Origin: Apoda limacodes
Lineage: Eukaryota; Arthropoda; Insecta; Lepidoptera; Limacodidae
Length of the DNA stretch: 64,000 nucleotides
Assembly: GCA_946406115.1 (NCBI GenBank)
Contig: OX291543.1
Location: forward strand, 30,840,815-30,904,814
Reading direction: 5' to 3'
Positions within the stretch are counted from its first letter, which is position 1. Each line of letters begins with the position of its first letter. Below the pieces are notes generated by a model. It was not told the origin of the DNA. It saw only the letters and a program-made list of their open reading frames with translations, and searched no databases. The position numbers and the translations under genes were made by a program. Of this stretch, positions 31,801 through 43,400 are shown piece by piece.

Positions 31801-34800
31801 TGATAAGTTTTACCTGTGTTAAGCCACATAGATAATGCACTTTTATTTACAAAGGGTTGTGTTTTAAATCAAATTTTTACAAAAAATAACCTTTTTTTTT
31901 AGAATAACATACAAACAAACTGCAACAGTTCAATGTCAATCTCATTGCATGATGTTTCACTTTCTAGGCTTTCTTAGCCAAAAAGTTGTAAAAATTCTAA
32001 CTATATGTTCTAAATAAAGTTGATGTACAATTGTAAATTATGTGTTTTAGTTTTCTTTTAATTCTGTTCAATAAAAGGTGCGTACCTTCTGAGTAGCGCC
32101 GCTATTTAATAGCAAAACTTAATTTTAGCACCAAAGACCCGTTTCGTTTTAGGTTTTAGTGCAGCTGATATTCCAGTCGCCCTATAAATTGTTAAAACAA
32201 AACATGTTTTGCATAACTTTTAAAGAGGTAAGGTTTAATTATTATGCGAAAATAAACTTTTATGTCAAACAAGGTTATAATCATTTTTGTCAAAGGATTC
32301 TACATTTAACAGCTGTCAAAACGTAGCATTTAATACCCATCACCCGACATGGGTTATTCAAAGGAATAAGTAGTAATATTTTATAGCAAATCCGCTAAAA
32401 ACAAAAACACTCAAAGCCATCATTATATTTTGCTACCTAAAGCTAATAAAATGCAAACCGCTAACAAGTCGGCTGCTTACTAGTTAGGTAGATGGAACAA
32501 CCCTAATAAATATTATGAATAGATCACATATAAAAAAATTATAAATCAACAGCTTTTAATCAAGGATGACATTAAAAATGTATGTCTGTTGTCATATGAC
32601 ACCAGTCATTAAGCCAAGTCAAAGGTTTTTTTTAGGCAGATTAAGACTTTGACAGCCGAGTGGCCATCAGCTTGACAACATTCACCAATTCACTCTACCT
32701 CAGTGCGGTGGACTATGTCAGAAGCCTTCTTCCAAGAATTCAGTGTATGTGTATCCAGCTATCTGTTTGTTTGTATAACACTTGGAATCTAGTAATTATT
32801 ACTTTCTATATAAGAATGTCTAATTAGTACAAATATTCCAATTGCCTTAACTGCAGCATTTTATTTTAACATAGCAAGCAGTTTTGTCTGATTTGCCTAT
32901 TAGATGAAATGAATAAAAATTATGGATTAAATAAAATATGTTTAATAATGTATTGACAAATGAACACATTTTGTGCACTTAAAACTGAACAATTTCATTA
33001 TCACTTGTAATTTTTATGCTGAAAAATGTTTTCAGTGTTTTATTCAATATAATCTAAATCTTGTGGTATATTGAAACTTTGGTTGATAGCTTCATTCTCC
33101 AATTGAAAAGTATTTTTGATATAAGATTTCAATATGTAAATGTTTTCTGTCCATCTGTTAATAGCAACTTTAAGATCCTGAAAATAAATATCAGCAATTA
33201 TTTTAGATTTAATCATACACTTAAATTTTTTTTTGCAATATTTAAATTACGTAACATTTTTAGTGTCTTCATATAAATCTGCAATTAAAGTCTAGGTAAT
33301 TATTCAACTGTCGAGTTATTTATACTGTGAGAGATATAGTTAAATAGAAAAATTAACTGTCAAACATTCATTTCAAAATGGAAAGTCACATTTGCAGGGT
33401 AAATATTACTTGACAGCAGGTAAAGTTAGTATGTAAGTTCTCCCATAAATGTAATTTTGTATACAGTGTACTGTGATCTAGCAAATCCTGTATGTAGGTA
33501 TATCAGAGATAAACTATTTTAAATTTAGAAAAATTATATTACTTGAATTTCTGTCTTCAGCTGAGCTATGTACTCAGGGTCAGAGTCTCTGTACTTCTGT
33601 AATTCCTTTTTGAGTCTATCTTCTTGTTTATTTATTTCTTCCAAAAGCAACAAAGTCTGGCTTCGTTCATCAGAAACTTCTCTTCCTATCTGTTAAAATT
33701 TTTTTTTGTCATTAACTAACTGCATTATTGTGTGCAGTTCATACCACTTATATGGACTGCATGTTTACTGGGATGCTGAGAAAGTGCTTAAGTAAAGTAA
33801 AGTGATTTTAGGAGAGTGTCCAAATAGTGTTTAAGAGGTGTAGAGTGACTTATTAACATTGTCTAAAAACTTCATACTTACAGTCCACCCAAGTAAATAC
33901 GCTCATTACATACTCATGCTTCTACCAAAATAAGTTGGATTTTACTACTGCTATTGTGTTGTTTCTGCATTAGAAACAGACAGTACTGTTGTAGTATAAC
34001 AGCAGTCGCCAAGCTAAGACGGAGGTATTTTGGGCGTCTTGGAACTGACAGTCGAGTGGCCACTAACTCGAGCACTAGGCCAGCGCGGTGAATTTTTGCC
34101 ATAGCCTCCTTTTCCAAGGAGAGGCCTGGGCCCTTGCAGTCGGCGTATAACGGCTGGGACAAAGATTACAACTACAAGTACTATATAGAATCATGTAAAA
34201 AGTTGTTGTGTGTTTATGCACTCTCCCCATAATATAAGTTGAAAGGGATTTTATGCATTTACTAAGATAAAACAAAAGAAGCGTGCCATGTTCGTGGCAA
34301 AGTGGAAGTCTGGTCTCTGCCTACCCATATGGGAAAACTAAGTGGCGCTATGTGTTTTCGATGTAAAATGTACATAATCGTATATATGCTGAGGCAATTG
34401 CAGTCCAGTGGTTTATTCGTTCAAGATATAGGCAAGAACACAAACATGAAAATCGAATAATAAATATAGACTCATTAGTTTGTTACTTACAGACTCAATT
34501 GCAATGTTTTCTTCTGTCCTTTTTAATTTCTTTGTGTACTCCTCTAATTCGTTCTGGAGATCATTTAGTTTCCTTTTCTTAACATTCTTAGCTTTGCTGA
34601 AAAATATTTGTGTATATATTCAAAAAGTTAACATTAATAAAACTTTACAAATACACTAATCTTGCAGAGAGAATGTTGAGCTAAGTTCCGAATGTACTAA
34701 TGCAACCATGGATATAGAATGTAAAATCCTAGGTCTGTGGATGCAACAAACATGTTCTAAAATGTTTAGATTACGTTCGAAAATAGAACACTGAAAGTAC

Positions 34801-36297
34801 GTAGTTAAATGATTGTAAAAAAAATTATAATCTAATAAATCCCGGAAACCAGGGTCAGTGTTTTTTTAAAATTTTATCAATCTATGTATACTCTACTCTA
34901 CTAATGTAATGTTTGTTTTTTGTTTGTACGCGCTAATCTCATGAACTACCAGGGTTTTGATTTTTTTTTGCATTAGATAGCCCACTTCTTGACGAAGGTA
35001 TACTCTATTTAATATTTAGGAGCCGAGAAAAAGAAAAAAAGTCAGAAAGAACCAATGTAACTACATAAACCACTATTGTTTATTTTTAAAAGCTCAAGCT
35101 TAAATAAATAGTTAAGAATATAACAGATAGTTTGGCAGCTCTAATCAATATAAATGATCTACCTCGGAAACGACCAGAAGTAAATTGAAGTTCCTATCTT
35201 CTCTGAATCAACAAGATGATCATCAACCAAATTCTGTATCACTTCTTTTACAGATTGCATTGTTATACCTTTTTCCTTAGGTGCAATTTTTTCCAACTCC
35301 TGAATAATGAATACTTTGTGTAGGTATATAATGTAGAATTAATATATTAAAGTTGTGATTTCTTTCGTGGTTCGTGGGACCATCTTTACGATTTGCGCTG
35401 TATCGTGTGTGCGCCGCTCCGTTTTGTGTAGAAAAATCCCGCATCACCTTATTGGGCGTGCGTTCTATTTAGGGTTTCTTACCCAAATGGTAAAAACGGA
35501 ACCCTATTACTAAGACTTCGCTGTCCGTCCGTCTGTCACCAGGCTTTATCTTATGAACCGATGATGTATTTCTTTTGCCGCTATAACAGCAAATACTAAA
35601 AAACAATAAAATAATTATTTAAGGGGGTTCCTATATAACAAACGTGATTTTTTTGCTCGTTTTTGCTTGATATTAATAACGGCAACAGGGAGACCCTTTA
35701 AATATTCACAGAATATTCAGTTATAAATTAACTTTAAAAATAAATAATTAACTTAAAATAAAACAAATGTTTTTATAGATAATGGTACGAAACCCTTCGT
35801 GTGCGAGTCCGACTCGCACTTGGCAGGTTTTTTTAAATGTCTTTAAAATTTAGTCGATATCGTGCGTGCGCCTGAAGTGAGGACTGGGGCCACGCAGCGG
35901 GCGTACGCACGATACAGCTAGCGGGCCCTTATAATAAAGGTTATTGACAGTAAAGCTGATAAATTTTGGGGTAGCGTAAATAATATACTTTCAATACTAC
36001 CTTTAACTGGAAGAAATCCTTGCTCTGATGGAAAATTTCGAGCATCCTGTTCTTTTTTTCGTCTGCACTCAATCCACGTTTTTTTGACATCTTTTTTTTT
36101 TTAATTCTAGTGATCCAGCGATGAAACAGTTCCTACTCCACTTGGACGAAACACTCGCACTTGGTAGAAAATTTATCCTCCAAGACCTGGATGAAACACA
36201 CCTCTTCATTTCAGCAGATATTGTTGAAACTTTACAAGCTCGTGTTGACGATTTGATGGATCAAATGAGCATACCAGTTCATGATAAAGGAGTTTAA
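25849..36297 (+). CDS. GTF2H5: TFIIH subunit 5 (GTF2H5/Tfb5/TTDA), two exons
   Basis: Exon 1 is 25849-25883 ([11 protein letters not shown] plus two bases) and exon 2 is 36111-36297. They are joined across a 10,227-base intron with donor TG|GTTAGC and acceptor TTCTAG|TGAT; the split codon becomes Cys as in the family. The product is 73 residues (71 in human). Exon 2 reads [24 protein letters not shown], then [12 protein letters not shown], which is close to the animal family throughout. The protein is the small stabilising subunit of TFIIH for nucleotide excision repair and transcription. Its stop is 6 bases before the ZNHIT1 ATG in the same exon, and MND1 lies in its intron on the other strand. 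Exon 1 is short, but its match, phase and split Cys codon make it convincing. Confidence 0.9.
25884..27257. other. 5' part of the GTF2H5 intron
   Basis: No coding sequence. Near 26225-26287 a GC-richer block (CTCCGCTGCACTCGGCTCGG) is followed by three CCTAA units, which resembles the interior of short repeats seen near 48960-49025. The rest is AT-rich. Confidence 0.4.
27258..27395 (-). mobile_element. Half copy of the TGTCGCAGGCAAATCG MITE
   Basis: Starts TGTCGCAGGCAAATCATAT and continues with CCGTTTTACAATATTCCTAGG, then matches the reverse complement of 48990-49070. Only one inverted end is present. Confidence 0.7.
27539..31000 (-). mobile_element. CR1-like (possibly Zenon) LINE, near full length, inactivated
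   Basis: A T-run at 27539-27552 is the poly-A tail on the minus strand. ORF2 starts [11 protein letters not shown] at 30535, with AP-endonuclease motifs ([39 protein letters not shown]) to about 29580. Reverse transcriptase follows ([71 protein letters not shown]), then the thumb region to 27600. Two in-frame stops (about 30105 and 29580) and two frameshifts (29400-29580 and near 28481) break it. The YADD catalytic box is gone, replaced near 28460-28490 by a (TTTGAC)n-like stretch. Bases 30545-31000 are GC-rich 5' sequence or ORF1 remnant. It sits in the GTF2H5 intron, opposite to it. The Zenon name is from memory of lepidopteran CR1 elements. Confidence 0.85.
31200..31570 (+). mobile_element. 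Jockey-like LINE fragment (RT C terminus)
   Basis: Reads [11 protein letters not shown], then [19 protein letters not shown] and [16 protein letters not shown], the usual end of Jockey-clade ORF2. Frame breaks near 31260. It lies next to the 5' end of the CR1-like LINE. Confidence 0.7.
31571..33039. other. Intronic stretch and MND1 3' region
   Basis: AT-rich GTF2H5 intron sequence downstream of the MND1 stop. A short dispersed repeat lies at 32635-32730. Otherwise nothing recognised. Confidence 0.4.
32635..32730 (+). repeat. Short dispersed repeat (GACAGYCGAGTGGC family), copy 1
   Basis: Shares GACAGCCGAGTGGCCA, AGCTTGACAAC and GTGCGGTGGACTATG with the copies at 33995-34160 and 62035-62125. 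SINE-like in length, but I saw no tRNA-type promoter boxes. Confidence 0.5.
33040..36090 (-). CDS. MND1: Meiotic nuclear division protein 1 (MND1), five exons
   Basis: Exons: 36090-36001, 35299-35163, 34596-34491, 33689-33543 and 33177-33040. All junctions are GT-AG and in phase, giving 205 residues, the same as human MND1. Exon 1 reads [20 protein letters not shown]. Exon 2 gives the winged-helix end (KIAPKEKGI, then [12 protein letters not shown]). Exons 3-4 form a coiled coil ([41 protein letters not shown]). Exon 5 gives [15 protein letters not shown] and the terminal [14 protein letters not shown]1 pairs with HOP2 to stimulate DMC1/RAD51 strand invasion in meiosis. The whole gene lies inside the GTF2H5 intron on the other strand, so its promoter must overlap GTF2H5 exon 2 or ZNHIT1 exon 1. 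An AATAAA overlaps the stop codon (33038-33043). Confidence 0.95.
33995..34160 (-). repeat. Short dispersed repeat (GACAGYCGAGTGGC family), copy 2
   Basis: In MND1 intron 3. It contains GACAGTCGAGTGGCCACTAA, CAGCGCGGTG and CTTGCAGTCGGCGTATAACG. It is the longest of the three copies seen. Confidence 0.5.
35471..35835. repeat. GGGTTCCGTACC interspersed repeat, copy 2
   Basis: In MND1 intron 1 (also in the GTF2H5 intron). It begins AGGGTTTCTTACCCAAATGG, has GACTTCGCTGTCCGTCCGTC, and ends GTGCGAGTCCGACTCGCACTT. Confidence 0.7.
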
Positions 36298-36303
36298 ATC
36301 ATA
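36298..36303 (+). other. Six-base intercistronic spacer, GTF2H5 to ZNHIT1
   Basis: ATCATA separates the GTF2H5 TAA (36295-36297) from the ZNHIT1 ATG (36304). Both reading frames lie in the same exon (36111-36629), so no splice site or promoter fits between them. This is the signature of a dicistronic mRNA. Confidence 0.85.
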
Positions 36304-39080
36304 ATGGCTACAAGGGAGTCTGGTAGGGTTAAGGATTCGGAGAAAAGAAGAGTATTAGATGATGCTACACGAAAAAGAAGAGCCAGAAAGGCTGTCGAGG
36401 CTCTCGAACAAGACAATTTCCATGAAGATCCTCATGCTGACCTTGTTATGTCCAAAAAAGTTCCAAAATTTGCAGATTCTAATGAGAAACCTACAAGGAA
36501 GAAGAAGGCGAGAAGCGCTGAGTATTACAAAATGAGGTTTAGAAAGAATTTTGCGCAGTTGGTTGAAGAAGATGCCAGTTTTAGGCCTGAGCCGCCAAAT
36601 TACTTGTCGGCACAGGCGCCCCCTTCTAAGTAAGTAAGAGTTTTTTTATTTTATAAATATACAGTACATACATTACACTTATATATATATATATACATTT
36701 TGTCCAACTAAAACCCTCGTCTAAACTCGTTCACCTCGAAACGGAGCATCCAATCAAGCTTAGCTTTGGCACAGAGATAGTTGAAAAGATAGAGAAGGAA
36801 ATAGGCTACTTTTTAAGAAAAAAGCATCAATCGAATGCCGCGTAGAGGGACTACAGCTACATCTACATCTTGCTATAGCTAAGTTGCTATAATCAAGGAG
36901 TTAGCGTAGAAATCCGACGACGATTATAGTCAACAGTTAGTAAGTATGATATAAATACAATTAATTTACATGCATATCTCATCATTTTCTACTAATTTAA
37001 GCTGGGGGGTGATAAAATGGTAGCATGTTTATAAATAATTAATTAACTGATAATAGAATAATAATATATCGAATGCGAAAGTTTGTGGGAACATACTATG
37101 TTCACATTAATCTTATCCTGCCACAGCAACTGAACTGATATGGCTGAAATTGGGAATGAAGATAACTTAAATCCGAATTAACACACACATAGGCTATATT
37201 TTATCACGGAAAAGTTCCTGCAGGAGTAACTGAAATCAAATTCGTACATATTGCTAAATATCAAGGAGTTGCCGTAGTAAAAATTGTAAACAGATTGGAT
37301 TTATTTTGGTGTTGAACCCATCCAGCACATATTTGATGCTTGGGAAGACTCGATGGATGCCTTGGGTGCTTTCTGTGATCTATCTAAGGCATTCATAAAT
37401 CTTTGATCAGGAAATTACAACACTATGGTATTAAGATTACTGCACTTAAACTATTTAGCTCATATCTGGACCATAGAATTCAGACAGTCAGGCATCAATG
37501 GGAAGCGCTTCCCTGGATGAAACATTAAAATTTGTGTTCCACAGCCACAGGGTTCCATTCTTGGACCATTCCTATTTCTTACTGATATTAATGTTCTGCC
37601 TATGGTTGTTAAAGATAGTCATGAGATAGTGTTGTATGCAGACGACACATCACTTTAATTTAAACTTAAAAGACGCGAAACTATTTTAAATATTGTGAAC
37701 AACTGTGTCCACTGGTACTACATGAATAATTTACTCCGTAATAGCAAGAAATAGCGATATTCATAATCTTAATACTCGAAATAGACACAAACTTGCTGTG
37801 ATCCACACAAGGCTTAAGAAAATTGATAAATCATTTAGAGGCCAATGTATCGGTTTTTGCTAAAGTTCGCAAATTTTCTACAGGTTGCTGCTCTTACTGA
37901 CCACTTGTTAATTCTACTTTGCCTAAAAGCATGAATAGATGTTAAGTCCAAAAGGCTAAAATATTGCAAAGAGAAATATTATTTTATATAATATTTAGTA
38001 ACCACCAAGAAAAAAGACAAAAAATTGTCTGAGAAAAAGTGCGTGCCACCTGGCAGAGTCATCTACACATATAATAAAATGGTAGGAAAGTCAAAACTGT
38101 ACATTGATAATTTTTTTAAAAGAATACTTGGGGTGTGATCTACAATCGATACCGAAGCCAAAAATATAGTTTTTAGAATTTTTGTCTGCTTGTCTGTATG
38201 TATGTTCGGGACAAACTCAAAAAGTACTGCATGGATTTACTTCAAATTTGGCACAAATATTATTAAGAAGTCGGGTCAACATATAGGCTACATATTATCA
38301 CGCTATCACCTACGGGGAACGAGCAGTGAACCTTTATTTCTTCAACGCATTCTGTAGCAACGTGTAATCTAAAGACGCATATTTGACTTGCTTCTTAATT
38401 ATTAATTATTCTACTCACACATAGCCATTTATTTTATGTTAAAAAATCGTGTAAAGTCATAGTGTTATAGTATAGCATTCACGCAGACGACGTCGCGGGC
38501 AGCACCTAGTATTATAATAATAATACGCTTATATACTTTGTATAAGCTCCCATTTATCTTCCAAATATTGGAAGAGATATTGAACTATCTATCACTGGTC
38601 ATTATATTTTAATAGCTTATTCCTTCGACTTTGACGACGTGGACTTTTGACATAAAAAAGAAAGCTTTCCCTAACTCATTGTTTACTAAAACCGTACAAG
38701 TGACGAAATGGCTATTAAGATCAATCAATACGCTCTTACTAACATTAATCTTAATTAATCTTTGTAATACTACAACTATAGAAAAAACTAAAATCATATA
38801 TCTAGGGGCACGGCCTACCCTCCACATACCTATCACACTAAAATTGTGCTAGCAAAAAGTAACAAAAATTACCTATGTTACGTAAAATGTTGTTTTTATG
38901 CTTTGGTTGGTTTATTGTGTAACTCGACTATCTCATGATTGCAGATTTCCTGAGCGACACTTTTGTGCTGTGTGTGGGTTCCCATCAAACTACACCTGCA
39001 TACCGTGTGGTGCGCGATATTGCAGCGTGAGGTGCTTAGGAACACATCTGGATACGAGATGTCTCAAATGGACAGCTTAA
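36304..39080 (+). CDS. ZNHIT1: Zinc finger HIT domain protein 1 (ZNHIT1), two exons
   Basis: Exon 1 is 36304-36629 and exon 2 is 38945-39080; donor AA|GTAAGT and acceptor ATTGCAG join in phase to give 153 residues (154 in human). The N-terminal part has KRRVLDDATRKRRARKAVEALE, DNFHEDPHADL, and FRKNFAQLVEE. PNYLSAQAPPSK leads into the HIT finger in exon 2 (FCAVCGFPSNYTC, CGARYCSVRCLGTH, TRCLKW), with all zinc ligands present. ZNHIT1 is a subunit of the SRCAP/SWR1 remodeller that deposits H2A.Z. The ATG is 6 bases after the GTF2H5 stop. The intron holds an RT fragment. Confidence 0.95.
37300..37760 (+). mobile_element. Decayed LINE RT fragment in the ZNHIT1 intron
   Basis: Reads SMDALGAFCDLSKAF, then KLQHYGIK-like residues, PQGSILGPFLFL and IVLYADDTSL (catalytic box intact). 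Stops and shifts between blocks. A non-LTR retrotransposon, clade uncertain. Confidence 0.65.
37761..38944. other. 3' part of the ZNHIT1 intron
   Basis: AT-rich. Bases 38160-38370 resemble a generic dispersed repeat (GTCTGTATGTATGTTCGGGA, ATTTACTTCAAATTTGGC). Overlapping frames of 73-75 codons at 38609-38852 match no family I know. Confidence 0.35.
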
Positions 39081-39756
39081 CTTACAATACTTTATAAAGT
39101 GTTTGATAACTTACCTTTTAATTGTGAATTTAAGTAAAATAATAATTTGTTACGGTAAATTTAAATTTTTATTATATTTTTGACCGCACCTGACAAAAAT
39201 TTGTTGCCAAAAGCTGTGATTGCATACAAATTTAAACAGCGCCATCTATTGACGAGTAGCACAACTATAGCAAAGTGCTACTGTCAAGTAGTATTAGGTG
39301 TGACTACTTGATCATAGATGGCAAACAAGTTCAATATTTACAGGTGTTCAAATCGTTTATGAAAGCTGTCCTCATTATCACACTAAAAAAGGAACAAATA
39401 TCACATAGCGTTTATAACAGTTTCCTTACCTATTTTAAAATAATTTGACTTTTACCTAGATTACACAAAAATACCACAGATGGAGCTATGGCCTATAATA
39501 GTATCGGTACAAAATAAAAAAAATCAAGTGACAGTCGTATGTACGCAATAACTTAGTGTGCCGTTGTATGAGAAACATTGTGGATATTGGAATAACTTTG
39601 AACAAAATCTGTTCATCCGTTCGAAATAATTTTAATTAGAATTATTTATTTATTTGATTATAACACAAGTGGAAAGAGATACGAGGATAAATTGGTGAGG
39701 GCTTCTAAGCTACTTTCACTCGTTGAATCGACATAATTTTTATTTTTGGAGTTTTT
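39081..39756. other. ZNHIT1 3' region
   Basis: AT-rich, no coding sequence. AAATAATAA near 39137-39147 is only a non-canonical polyadenylation candidate. An inverted pair GCCATCTAT...ATAGATGGC (about 39241-39249 and 39313-39321) could fold. Confidence 0.35.
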
Positions 39757-40130
39757 AGGGTTCCGTAGCCCAAGGGTAAAAACGGGACCGTTCATTCGTC
39801 TGTCAATAGGCTGTATCTCATAAATCGTGATACATAGTTGAAATTTTCATAGAACATGTATTTCTGTTGCCGCTATTACAACAAATACCAGAAAACAATA
39901 AAATGAATATTTAAGGGAGCTCCCATACAACAAACGTCATTATTTCCTGGTTTTTGCTCGATATTGATAACGGCAAAAGGTAGACGTATATTCATTTTTA
40001 AAATAAATAATTAAATTAAAATTAAAACAAATATTTAATTTCCTATACACCAAACATGATTTTTTTTTTGCTGTTTTTATAGAAAATGGTACGGAACCCT
40101 TCCGTCCGACTCGCACTTAGCCGATTTTTT
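39757..40130. repeat. GGGTTCCGTACC interspersed repeat, copy 3
   Basis: AGGGTTCCGTAGCCCAAGGG at the left, the shared interior (TGTATTTCTGTTGCCGCTAT, TATTTAAGGGAGCTCCCAT), and GGTACGGAACCCTTCCGTCC near the right end. Confidence 0.7.
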
Positions 40131-40179
40131 AAATTCAACATAATTTCACTTATTTTAGTTGTTTCATACAACTAACGTG

Positions 40180-40435
40180 GCAAACAAGCTTACGGTCCAC
40201 CTGATGGTAAGCGGTCACCGCAGCCTGTGGACGCTTGCAACACCTGAGAAATCATCTGCGCGTTGCCGACCCTTCAATAATCTAATAACTTCTTGGAAGA
40301 ACCCCATACTGTAGTCCCTAGAGAAAAACTTCATTCCACGACCTAAGCGTTCGCGGGAGGAAATTCCTCTGAAACCGCACTGTACTTGACCCTTTAGGTT
40401 CTAAGGTGTGAGGATGAATTCCCTGCCAAACACTA
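40180..40435 (-). mobile_element. CR1-like LINE 3' end fragment
   Basis: About 255 bases matching 27565-27830 (GGTCCACCTGATGGTAAGCG, GCGTTGCCGACCCTTCA, CCTAAGCGTTCGCGGGAGG). 5'-truncated and shifted. Confidence 0.8.
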
Positions 40436-43400
40436 AACAACGAAATCGAAATAACACCATCGTCATATTCTATATAAAATATTCAAAGCATGTAACCATC
40501 CATCATATTTCCTAATTTTTCTCAGAGATGTAATGTTAAAGAATCATTTGTCCTGGCAACAGTTGCAAATAGTAAGTAAATAGGAAGTAGAGTAAGCCGC
40601 ATTTCCATGAACATCTGTTCGATCACAAAAGGGCCTGTTATCAGGCCAGCTGCCTGGTACCCCAGGGTTTGAACACACACTACATTTTGATAAGAGACCA
40701 CGTGCCGTCTGCGGGGAACGATTTATGTATAGCGCTACTATTTTAGGGTCCCGTAAAAATTTATGATGTCACTTCAATGTCTGTCAGCCGCAGTGAATTG
40801 TCTCAATTGGCATTGAAGTTATAGACTAGAAAATTAAAAAGTCATGGGGTTATAACCATAAGAATAAATTAAATAGGATACCGATAACAGTCCAATATTT
40901 ATTATCTATTATTAAAATTAATAGCCTATCAATACTTGAAGTTCTAAACTCATCCTAAAAGTAAAATATCTTATGGTGGCAGAACTTTATGCAAATATCA
41001 AATAAAATCAATGGAAATCATTGCAAACTTACAATAGCTTTGCCTTCCGCAAATTTATATAACTGCGTGTAAACTTATTTTAACTATCACTGTGCTGAAA
41101 ATGAACTGAAATTAAACTTTCCCGCCTCCGGATTCTTTTGGTTTTATTAACATTATGTCTAGGCCAAGGTCTTAGACCATGCTGACAAGCATTCTTTTGT
41201 TTTTAATTTTATTAGAAATAATGAACGCAAATATGACAGAATCTAACCATAAAATATTTATCGTAATTTTAGAATTGCTTTTTGAAGTTATGGCAATACA
41301 AGTCGTAGAGTAGAGACTAAAACTAGACTGTGTAGGGAGATGTGTACTAATCTTTTAGTATCTACGTAATTTGTAGTCTGATTACCCATCTAGGGATGAA
41401 ATCATAAAGATATTATAAATATATATTTTATGTATGTAGACTATGTAGTATACGTATAGGCTAGGATAGGAACCATTGAGATATATCATTGATAGGCACT
41501 TTAGACCGGCTACTGTATGTAACGTCGCCCCGCCCTCTGCGAAGACCGCATTAGAACATGCACACATTTGCGCATATATACACACATTATGTTTTCATAT
41601 GGTTAGTGGCTACGAATAAATAACGCGGTTTTTGTGATGCGGTGAAGTGGGTGCCCCTGTCAAAACAGTCCTTAGAAAAGACTTTTTCGACCAATTTGAT
41701 GAAATAAATGTTAAAAATAAAACGAGATATTTATTTAGCATTTCCTTTTCCTTTATTTCTCTTTTTTCTAAGTAGGTGGTATGTATTTTAGAATTACAAA
41801 AAAATATGGCAATAATTAAATAAATTACATTTCGTAGGTAACAAAAGAACGAAAAAAGACGATAACATGGCTTAAAAATTCATTTAACAACATCAATAAT
41901 TGGGCAATTTAAAAGTACTTTATTGTTATATAAAAAACCATTTTAAACATTAAAATGATAATTTAGGTATAGTAATAAGCAACTAAAAAAATTATTTCAT
42001 TGAAAACATAAATTGTCCAACCAAACATAGGTGTACGAATCATGTAGAGCTGCAAATATGCTACTTTTATAAGTCCTATACAAATGTTTGCCAATCTGAC
42101 AAGTTTCCGGAGAAATATAATATTTTATTTGCCAACTGCATTTAACACACTTTAATTATATTATGGCCTTTTATTACACGTATAAGTAATTCAAGAAGGA
42201 AAAATATATTTATTATTCACAAATTTACAGAAATTAAATTTAAGTAGTCGGTTATTATTTTCAATTTCCAGTTGCCTTGTCTTATTTTATATAGTTTTTA
42301 ATTAATGTTCACCGTATGTATCTGACCCAGTGTCGCTATTGTCATGTAAGTTCACATCATTTAAATTGTAGACTGTTGTTTTGATTTTCGACCACCTGGT
42401 CAGAAAAGCTTGTTGCACATTGAAAAAATATATAAGGTATATATAAAGACAATCGCGTGTAGTTGTTCTTTAAATACCTATTCTATTGAAAACTCCCTTT
42501 TTAATTATTTTTATATTATCAACGGATTTAAAAACAATAACCCACTACACACTTAATCTTCGTCCTCTTAAAGCTAGCTTAGGTATATATACATTAACTA
42601 TGTATATCACAATCGTTTTAAAAGGCAATATATATTTTTTTATTTATGTGAATGTATATGTATTCGCATAGTACTCTCACCTACCTGATATTATTTTAAT
42701 ACATAGGTTTTGCGCTTTTTCTTTTAAATTAATTGACATATAAAGTGTAGCAAATGGATAGTGTATTTATTGCCTTTTTTGCAACCTCTATGGTTGCTTA
42801 CCTAATATGTTGTATAAATTCACAAACTATATTTACAAAATGCATTTTAATATTATACTACATAAAATATACATTTTTCTTAAAATTACTGACTGTTTTT
42901 TTATAAATAACATTGTATTAAAGCCAAAATATATATAGTATTTTTTTTAATTCTGCATTTTCTTAACTAATACTGTGTCAAGGAATGGTTAACAATGGCG
43001 GTTTGTTTTAGATCAAAAAATTATACCCTTCTTTTTGACTTTACAGTACCGAGTCGGGTACAGAATGGAACATGTAACCTTTCAGTCGAATGCCAATTCT
43101 GTTTTTACTTTCTGGAATATAGGAACTTTACTAATTTTGTAGAACTACAGAGGGCTTAGCACGATTTTATCTTATTTTAATGATTACGAGCAGTGTATAC
43201 TTGCAACTACAGATGGCGCTGGTTATCGTTTTCATACAAATTTGTTTGTTTACGTAACTTCACGTAACTATTGTACTGTAACCAGATTCCAACCGAACAG
43301 AATAAAGCTGTAGTATTAGAATAATATATGTATATCGCTTCTTCAAGCTTCGTACTCCCAGACAGAAACAAGCTACAACTAGCCCCGATATTATGTATGT

